Positions 52,599 to 59,332 of a stretch of DNA of 59,332 nt are shown here, piece by piece (the stretch's first letter is position 1; every line of letters starts with the position of its first letter). A program made the translations under genes and the position numbers. The notes under the pieces were generated by a model, which saw nothing but the letters and a program-made list of their open reading frames with translations, was not told the DNA's origin and did not search any database. Source of the stretch: Chloroflexi bacterium UBA6077 (GTDB taxonomy: Bacteria > Chloroflexota > UBA6077); the NCBI GenBank assembly GCA_002436065.1, contig DIXP01000031.1, positions 1 through 59,332 of the forward strand. Reading direction: 5' to 3'.

Positions 52599-53480
52599 CT
52601 ACTTCAGCCCGATCATCTCCCGAGCTTCTTCAGGAGATGCTATCTCACGGCCCAGTTCGCGTGCGATGCGCACAGCCTTCTCCACGAGGAGTGCGTTCGT
52701 CTCCGCCAGCGTCACCCGGTTATCCAGGTACGGACAGTCCTCCCAACCTACACGGATGTGCCCGCCCATCATGATCGCCAGTGTCAGCATGTGCCAGTAG
52801 TTGGCAGGGTCCATGGCGCAGCAGTTCCAATTGATCTTAAGGCCGGCTGGGAGGTGCTCGACGAAGTGCTGGAGAGACCTGAAGGTCGCCGGCGTCCAGT
52901 TGCCTCCTGGCCAGAAGAACAGAGAGGTCCAGAGCGGCTCTTGGAGCAGCCCCATGCTGGCAACATGCTCGATATTGAAGAAGGCCCCCGTATAGAACGA
53001 TTCGATGTCCGGCTTGATGCCTCGGGCAGTCGTCTCCTTGCAGTACTGGATCAACTCCTCACGAGGATGGAGCGCCAGCATCTCGGTGGCAGGGATCTCG
53101 GGATAGTTGTGGAAGTACTCGTCATGCGCAGTGAATATGATGGACATCATATCCGGCTTCAGATCCATCAACGGGATCCTGTCGGCCAGCCTAGCCGCAG
53201 CAACGCCGAACTGCATGACGGGCTTGCATTCGGACAGGATCCTGTCCTGCATCGCCTTCCAACCATTGAGGTCGATCTTCGACACCCGCCTGCCGTCTGC
53301 CTGGATCTCCTTCTCCACGTATCGGACGCCATGGATGTGGACGGAGGCCGCCCCAGCGTTTACTGCACGGATGTACTCATCCGACAGTGGCTTGACATCC
53401 TTTGACGGCGAAATGTAGTGGGGGTTTCCAGGCCATTGGGCACCACTATCACAAGCCGCCGTGATAATCAGTTTGTCCAT
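52599..53480 (-). CDS. beta-keto acid cleavage enzyme (BKACE, DUF849)
   Basis: 293 residues, family length. Zinc ligands His48 and His50 ('SVHIHGV') and Glu247 ('RVGWEDCPYL') are present. BKACE enzymes condense a beta-keto acid with acetyl-CoA and split it into acetoacetate and a CoA ester; the best known acts on 3-keto-5-aminohexanoate in lysine fermentation. Which keto acid is used here is not readable. It is divergent from the IclR gene, sharing a 264-base gap with an operator-like sequence, so it is probably induced by the pathway substrate. Confidence 0.92.
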   Translation of the reverse strand: MDKLIITAACDSGAQWPGNPHYISPSKDVKPLSDEYIRAVNAGAASVHIHGVRYVEKEIQADGRRVSKIDLNGWKAMQDRILSECKPVMQFGVAAARLADRIPLMDLKPDMMSIIFTAHDEYFHNYPEIPATEMLALHPREELIQYCKETTARGIKPDIESFYTGAFFNIEHVASMGLLQEPLWTSLFFWPGGNWTPATFRSLQHFVEHLPAGLKINWNCCAMDPANYWHMLTLAIMMGGHIRVGWEDCPYLDNRVTLAETNALLVEKAVRIARELGREIASPEEAREMIGLK

Positions 53481-53618
53481 TGTAGATCCTTTCTGAATAT
53501 AGTAGTTGGGCTTCCATCGACCCTGCTATGACTTCCGCTGATAGCATCCATATCGGAACGAAGGCTCATGAAAACACCGTTAACTCCTTGCATAAGGATG
53601 TGTCATGTGCCTACCTGC

Positions 53619-53656
53619 GCGCTATATGCACTGCGAGTGCGAGTATGGTAGTATCA
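53619..53656. promoter_or_regulatory. operator-like sequence, BKACE/IclR divergent gap (site 1)
   Basis: Contains GCGCTA, then GCACT-GCG-AGTGC (53628-53640, a 5-bp palindrome), then AGTATCA. The same three blocks in the same order occur at 59239-59273. Likely binding site of the IclR-family protein encoded at 53745. Confidence 0.6.
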
Positions 53657-53744
53657 TGTAGCGCATTGGCTACTCTGCATCTCTGAGGCGAAACTACCCC
53701 ACAGCCTTTGCTGTACATCTCCTTCTGCTGGAGAAACATAGCTG

Positions 53745-54524
53745 TTGAAAGAACCGCGAGATACTGGAACCCTCCAGGCCCTGGACCGTGGGCTGAGAGT
53801 ATTGGAACTGATCGCCAAGAACGAGATGGGTCCTACAGAGATCGCCACGGCGATTGGTGTGGACCGAGCTACTGTCCACCGCATCCTCCGCACTCTGATC
53901 GAAAGAAATTTCGCGGAGCGCTCTGAAATCCCTAGTCGGTATCGCGCCAATCTGCGGCAGTTCGTTGTGCTCGCTAACGGGATGGCTGCGGAACGCGGGT
54001 CCAACTGGCTTGTCCTCGCCAAGGCTTACGTGGACGAACTGCATAGCAGAACCGGTCTCTCGGCAAACCTCGCCGTCCCCAGCGGCAAGGAGATCGTATA
54101 TATGATGCAGGTCCTCGGCGAAGGGCTTTCGGTCCACCGCCCCCCAGGCACCAGACGACCCATCTATTGCTCTGCCATCGGCAAAGCCTATCTGGGATCG
54201 CTGCCCGAGCCGGAACTGGACAGCTTGCTCGCCGAACTTGAGCTGACTCCTATTACGACGGCTACGATCACATCCCGCGAGGAGCTGAAGCGTCATCTCT
54301 CGCTCTCCAGGGCCAAGGGCTACTACGTTGATCGGGGCGAGCACAACCCGATGGTCTGCTGCATTGCATCTACGGTCTATGACCAGTTCGGATGTCCTAT
54401 AGCCTCTGTAGGCGTCTCAGGGTCGACCAGTGATCCCGCGATGGACCGCGAATCCGAACTGGGGCAGATGGTGGCCGATGTCGCTTTCAGGATGTCCACG
54501 GCTCTTGGATATAGCGCGGGCTGA
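53745..54524 (+). CDS. IclR-family transcriptional regulator
   Basis: 259 residues from TTG 53745. Winged HTH at about 10-65 ('MGPTEIATAIGVDRATVHRI'), then the effector-binding domain ('RYRANLRQFVVLANGMA', 'PIYCSAIGKAYLGSLPEPEL', 'GYYVDRGEHNPMVCCIASTV'). It most likely represses the divergent BKACE block until a pathway acid binds. It is distinct from the IclR at 12654. The repeated operator-like sites at 53619 and 59239 are its best candidate targets. Confidence 0.93.
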   Translation: MKEPRDTGTLQALDRGLRVLELIAKNEMGPTEIATAIGVDRATVHRILRTLIERNFAERSEIPSRYRANLRQFVVLANGMAAERGSNWLVLAKAYVDELHSRTGLSANLAVPSGKEIVYMMQVLGEGLSVHRPPGTRRPIYCSAIGKAYLGSLPEPELDSLLAELELTPITTATITSREELKRHLSLSRAKGYYVDRGEHNPMVCCIASTVYDQFGCPIASVGVSGSTSDPAMDRESELGQMVADVAFRMSTALGYSAG

Positions 54525-54591
54525 ACCTACTGGCCCGGATCGACCACCCAGAGATCGATCCGGGCCTGCAACCTCATCCTGACGTCGCTGC

Positions 54592-55716
54592 TTAGTTTGC
54601 CTGGGTCTTCGCCGCTTCCAGCATCGTCTTGACCAGAGTCTCCTGCTCGTCCCACTGCGCTGCGTACTGCGTCGCGTCCAGGGGACGGATCACGAAGCCT
54701 CCCTCCTGAGCCTTCTTGGCGAACTCAGGGTTCAGGGTAACCTTCTTGACTGCGGCGGAAAGCTTGTCGACAATCTCCTTAGGCGTCCCGCCCGGCGCGG
54801 CAATCCCTCGAGTAAGCAGGCACGAGAAATCGTAGCCCTGCATCGTCAGCGGCTTCACACCGGCGATCACAGCGAGCTCTTCTGTGTCGGTCGTGGCCAG
54901 GGCCCTTAACGCACCGCTCTTCATCTGGGCCAGCGCCGCGGAGACGCTGCCGACCACGGCGTCGGTATGTCCACCCAGGACCGCCGTGGTACCCTCAGAG
55001 TCGCCATTGAAGTGAACACTGGCCAGTTGCACGCCGGCCGCCTTCGACAGGCCCAGGGTGGTCATGTGGCTGGGCAGCATAAGCCCTCCGTCCGCCACTG
55101 TGATCTTTCCTGGCGCCGCCTTTGCGGCATCGACAAGGTCCTTCACGCTCTTGTACGGGCTGTCCGCCTTGACGCTCAGCACCATTGGCTCCTGAGCGAC
55201 CACGGCTACTGGCTGGATATCCTTTCGAGTGAAGGCAGCCTTCCGTTCCGGATCGACGTACAGGATGATAGTCGTCGGCATGGAGTTCATTACAATGGTA
55301 TAGCCGTCCGGCTTGGCTTTGGCCACCTCCGTGATCCCCGTCTGGGAGCCGGCGCCGGCCTTGTTCACCAGCTGGATGGAGGTGCCTATCTCCTGCTCCA
55401 GGTACGGGGCGACGAGCCGCATTATGACATCGTTCACACTACCCGCGGCCCACGGCACGATGAGTTCGATGGTCTTGCCTTTCTCGGGATAGCTGATGGC
55501 CTTAGCAGGTGCAGCGGTAGGGGCCGCAGCGGCTGGAGCAGCAGGCTTAGTAGGCTCAGCGGCTTTCGCCGATGCAGATGTGGATGCACCGGTGGCTGCG
55601 GTGGGAGCTGCGGGAGCCTTGGTTGGGGTCGACGTAGCTGTGGGTTGGGAGCAAGCAACAACCGCGACACACAGCGTCATGAGAGTAGCCACGATGCCAA
55701 GGACTTGACGCTTCAT
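54592..55716 (-). CDS. tctC: orphan TctC-family solute-binding lipoprotein
   Basis: 374 residues from ATG 55716 (GGAGAG upstream). Lipobox ends at Cys22 ('VAVVAC'), then a long Ala/Pro/Thr/Lys linker to about residue 78, then 'GKTIELIVPWAAGSVNDVIM' and 'INKAGAGSQTGITEVAKAKP'-like TctC core. No tctA or tctB is beside it, so it presumably docks to a TctAB encoded elsewhere, perhaps the pairs at 295 or 14911. It supplies the substrate for the surrounding catabolic block. Confidence 0.92.
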   Translation of the reverse strand: MKRQVLGIVATLMTLCVAVVACSQPTATSTPTKAPAAPTAATGASTSASAKAAEPTKPAAPAAAAPTAAPAKAISYPEKGKTIELIVPWAAGSVNDVIMRLVAPYLEQEIGTSIQLVNKAGAGSQTGITEVAKAKPDGYTIVMNSMPTTIILYVDPERKAAFTRKDIQPVAVVAQEPMVLSVKADSPYKSVKDLVDAAKAAPGKITVADGGLMLPSHMTTLGLSKAAGVQLASVHFNGDSEGTTAVLGGHTDAVVGSVSAALAQMKSGALRALATTDTEELAVIAGVKPLTMQGYDFSCLLTRGIAAPGGTPKEIVDKLSAAVKKVTLNPEFAKKAQEGGFVIRPLDATQYAAQWDEQETLVKTMLEAAKTQAN

Positions 55717-55798
55717 CTCTTTCTCTCCACTAGAATTGTGTGAGGGAACCAATTCCCGCTTAGAAATGACCGGGTTGCCGGTGCTATACACTCGCCGA

Positions 55799-57013
55799 TT
55801 AGATGGCGCCGCGCTCACGCAGCTCGCGGATCCGGTCCTCGCTGTAGCCCAGGAGATCGCCCAGGATCTCCTCGGTGTGCTGGCCCTTCGACGGTCCAGC
55901 GTGATCGATCCTGCCCGGGGTCTTCGAGAACTTCGGCACGAGTCCGGGCATGCGGAGCGTTCCGAGAAGCGGATCGTCGATGGGCACGATGCTGTTGCGC
56001 CCGAGCAGTTGGGGATCCGCCATCACCTCCACCATGGTATTCACCGGCCCGATCGGCACGTCGTTTTCGTCCATGATCCGCAGGACGTCTACGAAGTCGT
56101 GCTCCGAGAACCAGGCCTGCACTATGTCGTTCACCTCGTTCATCCGCTCCGTGCGCTTCGCGTTGGTGCAGTAGTCCGGATGCTGGATCAGATCCTCTCT
56201 GCCGATCGCCTTCATCAGCCGCTCGTACACCGATTGCGTGGCGGAGCTGTGGAAGACGTGGCGCCCATCCTTGGTCCGGTAGACGTCCGAGGGCGCGACG
56301 TTTCGATAGCGGTTTCCCGACCGCTTGGGCACTGTGCCGAGCTTGTCGTACTGGGTAATCAGGGGATCGATCAGCCGGACCATCGTCTCGTAGAGAGAGA
56401 CGTCTATCCACTGCCCCTCTCCGCCGGGTCGAGCATCCCGATGCCACAACGCCATGGATACCGACATCGCGGCGAAGGTTCCGGTGATGTAATCCACGAA
56501 GGGGTTCCCCATCTGCATCGGAGGTCCATCGGGGTCCCCTGTGCTGTTCATCACCCCGCTGACGGCTTCGAGGACGCGGCCGAACCCCGGCTTCTTGCGG
56601 TCGGGACCGGTCTGGCCGTACCCGCTGAGGCTCAGCAGGATTATGCGCGGGTTGATCTCCTTCAGCCGCTGATAGCCCAGCCCCCACTTCTCTATCGTGC
56701 CCGGGCGATAGTTCTCGAGCACCACGTCCGATTTGGCCACCAGCTCTAGCACCGCTTGCTGGCCCTCGGGCGTATGCAGGTCCAGCGTGATCGACTTCTT
56801 GTTCCGCCCCACCACTGCCCAGCGCAGAGACTGCCCCTTGTAGTGGGGCCCCATCTGCCTCAAGGAGTCTCCGGTCTTCGGCAGCTCGACCTTGATGACC
56901 TCAGCCCCGAAGTCCGCCAGCATCGCACCCGCGTGCCCGAGGCCGAGCATCGTTCCGATGTCCAGTACACGTACCCCATCCAGGGGGCCTACAGCTTGCG
57001 ATCCCTGGTCCAT
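55799..57013 (-). CDS. class III CoA-transferase (CaiB/BaiF family)
   Basis: 404 residues, family length. N-terminal 'LDGVRVLDIGTMLGLGHAGA' and 'LADFGAEVIKVELPKTGD' form the CoA-binding region; Asp174 in 'GNPFVDYITGTFAAM' aligns with the catalytic Asp that forms the acyl anhydride. It moves CoA between carboxylic acids without ATP. In this block it would activate the imported acid, after which the CitE-like lyase could cleave it. Spaced 103 bases from the next gene on the same strand. Donor and acceptor are unknown. Confidence 0.93.
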   Translation of the reverse strand: MDQGSQAVGPLDGVRVLDIGTMLGLGHAGAMLADFGAEVIKVELPKTGDSLRQMGPHYKGQSLRWAVVGRNKKSITLDLHTPEGQQAVLELVAKSDVVLENYRPGTIEKWGLGYQRLKEINPRIILLSLSGYGQTGPDRKKPGFGRVLEAVSGVMNSTGDPDGPPMQMGNPFVDYITGTFAAMSVSMALWHRDARPGGEGQWIDVSLYETMVRLIDPLITQYDKLGTVPKRSGNRYRNVAPSDVYRTKDGRHVFHSSATQSVYERLMKAIGREDLIQHPDYCTNAKRTERMNEVNDIVQAWFSEHDFVDVLRIMDENDVPIGPVNTMVEVMADPQLLGRNSIVPIDDPLLGTLRMPGLVPKFSKTPGRIDHAGPSKGQHTEEILGDLLGYSEDRIRELRERGAI

Positions 57014-57116
57014 AGTTTGAACCTCACTTCCCGGTTTTCTCTAAAGATCGATAGCGACGGCGCCAACATGCCAAAGGTATGCAGCTAGTCATCTGGCCTT
57101 GGCCCAGATGGCGCGA

Positions 57117-58076
57117 TCACTTGATGGCCATGGGATTCACCGGCGAACCAACTCCGCCCACCAGAGGCAAGGGCGGTGCAACCAGTAGAAACTCGTACAC
57201 GCCGTCCGAGGCGCAATCGGCGGCCAGATCCTCGAGGTCGAAGATCTCGCCCATCAGGAGCCCCATGTTCGGCAGGACGATGCGATGCCAGGGCTGGTTC
57301 ATCCATCTGTTCTCGTTGGGCTTGACCTCGACGCCATAGGTATCCGACGCGACGCCCGCGATTTTCCGCTCCTTGAGCCACGAGCAGGTCCAGAGAGAGA
57401 GCCCCGGGGCATCTCCCGACGCATAGCCGTCCCAGTTGCCCTGGGCGCGGCACTGTCCGATCTGGCCGGTGCGGACCAGCAGGATGTCGCCGGCGCTTAT
57501 CTCGGTGCCGGTCGACTTGCCCGCCGCTTCGAGGTCCTCGGCCGTTATCGCATATCCCCCTTCCAGGCACTCCACGCCCTTCAGCCGCGCGATATCCAGC
57601 AGAACCCCGCGAGTCACGATCCTGTCGCGGAAGTTCTCGATGCCGTTCTTCTCCGCCCCAAGGCTGGTGACGACGCCGGCATCGTAGCCGTTCCAGCTCT
57701 TGCCGTCCCAGAAGACGTGGGCCAGGGCGTCCCAATGGGTTGCCGCGTGCGTCGGCATCATCATCACGTCGTCGGCCCCTCCGAAACCCTTGGGCGCCCC
57801 CATCACGGACTTGTTGAGGGTGTCGGAGCCGTCCCGAAGCATGAAGCGCATAACGTCGAAGCGGCGGTTCTTGCTGCCACCCTGCGGCCCGTTGAAGTCG
57901 AAGGGGATAGCAAGGGAGAATATCTTGCCCTTGCGAACGAGGCCCGCCGCCTGGACTACCTTTTCCGGTGTTATGTAGTTGAGCGTGCCAACCTGATCCT
58001 CCGGACCCCACTGACCCCAACTGCGACACGATTCTGCGAGGCTTTTCAGGGCTTCAAACTCGTCTTGCGCGCTCAT
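57117..58076 (-). CDS. cyclase-family metal-dependent hydrolase (kynurenine formamidase fold)
   Basis: 319 residues. The metal motif H-x3-H-x-D-x3-H appears as 'PTHAATHWDALAHVFWDG' (His110, His114, Asp116, His120), the PF04199 signature. Members hydrolyse formamides, isatin or cyclic amides/lactones. The extra C-terminal part 'LVGGVGSPVNPMAIK' fits the longer cyclase subgroup. In this block it could open a ring or remove an acyl group from the starting compound. Fifty-four bases after the CitE-like gene on the same strand. Confidence 0.9.
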   Translation of the reverse strand: MSAQDEFEALKSLAESCRSWGQWGPEDQVGTLNYITPEKVVQAAGLVRKGKIFSLAIPFDFNGPQGGSKNRRFDVMRFMLRDGSDTLNKSVMGAPKGFGGADDVMMMPTHAATHWDALAHVFWDGKSWNGYDAGVVTSLGAEKNGIENFRDRIVTRGVLLDIARLKGVECLEGGYAITAEDLEAAGKSTGTEISAGDILLVRTGQIGQCRAQGNWDGYASGDAPGLSLWTCSWLKERKIAGVASDTYGVEVKPNENRWMNQPWHRIVLPNMGLLMGEIFDLEDLAADCASDGVYEFLLVAPPLPLVGGVGSPVNPMAIK

Positions 58077-58130
58077 CTCCAGCCTCCTCCTTCTCGAAAG
58101 CTTCTCGCTGTCCGGTCCATGAGCTCGACG

Positions 58131-59015
58131 TCACTCCTTCGCCGCCAGACCCTCCGCCCACGACAGCACCTTGCGGGCGTTGACGACCATCGCGTAGTCG
58201 ATCAGCTTGCCGTCGACGCTCGTGGATGCGGAGCCCTTGGTGAGGGCTTCGTTGAAGGTGTCTAGAACCCTGCGGTAGTAATCGAGCTCGTCGGCGGTAG
58301 GGGTGAAGATTTCGTTGACTGGAGCGACCTGGCTCGGGTGGATCAGCTTCTTCCCTCGATACCCGAGCCGCCTGGCCAGTTGCGAGGCCTTTATCAACCC
58401 CGCCTGATCCCGGAAGTTGGCATGGACGCCGTCGAGCGGGTTTTCGATCCCCGCCGCTCTGGTTTCCAGCACCACCTTCGACCGGACATAGAGAGTCTCG
58501 ATGCCCTCGTCCGACCAGAGGCATCCAAGGTCGGTCAGGAGATCCCCGTCCTGCGCGATCCCGATTGTCACGGAGCTGATGCGCTTGGACGCTGTGGCGA
58601 TCTCGTAAGCGGAGTAGACGCCTTTGGCGGTCTCCAGCCCGACGCCTAGCTCGATCTTGCCGGCGGGCAGACCATGCGCTTGCTCGACCGCGGTAATCAT
58701 CGCATCGACGGTCCGAACCTCGTCCGGCGAGCTTGCTTTCGGGAGCATAACGCCTCGCAGCCCATTGATGACCACTGCCTCGAGGTCCTCCTGCAGCAAG
58801 CCCGTGCTCATCCCGTTCACACGCACGTAGAGGATGCAGTCGTTCTTGAACTTCTCGATGTACTCCCCAGTTATCAGCCGCCCCTCCGCCTTCTTGTCCA
58901 CAGGGACCGTGTCCTCAAGGTCGAAGATCAAGGCATCGGCGCCAAACCCAGGTGCCTTATCCATCATCTTGGGCCGGTTCCCTGGTGTGTATAAGAGACT
59001 ACGCAGTATGCTCAC
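58131..59015 (-). CDS. CitE/HpcH-like acyl-CoA lyase
   Basis: 294 residues. Landmarks of the citrate-lyase-beta fold: 'SLLYTPGNRPKMMDKA', 'ALIFDLEDTVPVDKK', Arg65 ('YVRVNGM'), 'GVGLETAKGVYSAYEIA' with the Mg-binding Glu, and 'DGDLLTDLG' with the Mg-binding Asp. The usual 'GAEDL' motif is changed to 'QDGDL', keeping the Asp. Family members cleave malyl-, citramalyl- or related 3-hydroxyacyl-CoA. It is the first gene of the minus-strand run 59015 to 54592 and has the second operator-like site upstream. Confidence 0.9.
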   Translation of the reverse strand: MSILRSLLYTPGNRPKMMDKAPGFGADALIFDLEDTVPVDKKAEGRLITGEYIEKFKNDCILYVRVNGMSTGLLQEDLEAVVINGLRGVMLPKASSPDEVRTVDAMITAVEQAHGLPAGKIELGVGLETAKGVYSAYEIATASKRISSVTIGIAQDGDLLTDLGCLWSDEGIETLYVRSKVVLETRAAGIENPLDGVHANFRDQAGLIKASQLARRLGYRGKKLIHPSQVAPVNEIFTPTADELDYYRRVLDTFNEALTKGSASTSVDGKLIDYAMVVNARKVLSWAEGLAAKE

Positions 59016-59238
59016 AGTCCTATACCTCCAGTTCTAGTAGTGACCCCGTAAGGTGTTAAGCCGGATCCAGCACGTAGACCAGGCCAATCCTCCTTCGAGA
59101 CGGCGTGAAGACCGCCATAGGCTCAAAGGATGTGGATTCCTCCCCCAAGACACCTCCAACTCCATACTTGCCGGAATCGAGAATGCGCGACGAAGGGATT
59201 GCCGAGGACAGCCAGGGAAACGTCTACAATGACGTAGT

Positions 59239-59273
59239 GCGCTAGGCGCACTCAGAGTGCGCACATAGTATCA
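59239..59273. promoter_or_regulatory. operator-like sequence upstream of the CitE-like gene (site 2)
   Basis: GCGCTA (59239-59244), GCACT-CAG-AGTGC (59248-59260) and AGTATCA (59267-59273) repeat the blocks of site 1; the first two are at identical spacing. It is 224 bases upstream of the CitE-like start. The intervening 59016-59238 shows no credible ORF; the site could also serve a gene beyond the window edge. Confidence 0.55.
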
Positions 59274-59332
59274 CTCCAAGCGCGGACAAGTCAAGTAGTA
59301 GCCCAAACGGGCTCTTCGCGGTTAAGTGTGAA

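Noticed and set aside
59034..59264. 76-codon open frame on the minus strand at the right edge
   Set aside because: It covers the promoter region of the CitE-like gene and the operator-like site; low-complexity Arg/Ser-rich translation, no motif.

Overview
The window looks like about 59 kb of a Chloroflexota chromosome, probably a Dehalococcoidia or SAR202-like lineage. This is inferred from moderately high GC, lipoproteins with long Ala/Pro/Thr linkers behind the lipobox, many TTG and GTG starts, dispersed intergenic repeats (the 'catcctgagcg...gcgaaggatctc' and 'cattcccgc...gcgggaatcc' types), and abundant transport and catabolic gene sets. No rRNA, tRNA, transposase or CRISPR array was found. 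The lineage is an inference and has not been tested.

Layout. 1-3427: end of a tripartite tricarboxylate transporter (TctC fragment, TctB, TctA) and a zinc-type dehydrogenase. 3.5-3.7 kb: a MITE-like palindrome and tandem repeats. 3828-8465 (minus): a complete NitT/TauT-type ABC importer, ATPase-binding protein-permease-permease-ATPase, whose two ATPases carry complementary degenerate motifs. 8775-12564 (minus): class III aminotransferase, SDR, sulfotransferase. 12654-18673 (plus): IclR regulator, a second full TctCBA system, a ComA/phosphosulfolactate-synthase-like protein and an SDR that lacks its whole catalytic tetrad. 18764-19351 (minus): a rhodanese lipoprotein interrupted by an in-frame TGA followed by a bacterial SECIS-like hairpin, so a probable selenoprotein. 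19526-25218 (minus): Ca-type P-ATPase and a subtilisin-like protease with C-terminal repeats. 25236-28837 (minus): hotdog thioesterase, NERD-like membrane protein, FabF, PlsX. 29013-29553 (minus): FmdB zinc ribbon behind a CsoR/CstR-like operator, and an unrecognised structured RNA of about 205 nt with its own promoter and terminator. 29603-36548: divergent secreted glycoside-hydrolase-like protein and a very large multicopper oxidase with fibronectin III domains.

36.6-47.4 kb is a patchwork: toxin-antitoxin genes (a protein with two MazF-like halves; a PIN toxin with a MerR/excisionase-type antitoxin), gene remnants (a ComM tail, a coiled-coil tail, a frameshifted hypothetical), hypothetical genes, and one housekeeping unit, thiC under a TPP riboswitch. 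46538-49194 (minus): an SDR and an MFS exporter.

50065-59015 is a catabolic block: dehydrogenase, M24 hydrolase, BKACE (DUF849), IclR regulator, orphan TctC, CaiB-type CoA-transferase, cyclase-family hydrolase and CitE-like lyase. Two copies of the same operator-like sequence, one in the BKACE/IclR divergent gap and one upstream of the CitE-like gene, suggest one IclR regulon for uptake, CoA activation and cleavage of an organic acid.

The strongest candidates for something new are the selenocysteine rhodanese, the asymmetric ABC ATPase pair, the unassigned structured RNA, and the ComA-like/dead-SDR/TctCBA cluster.
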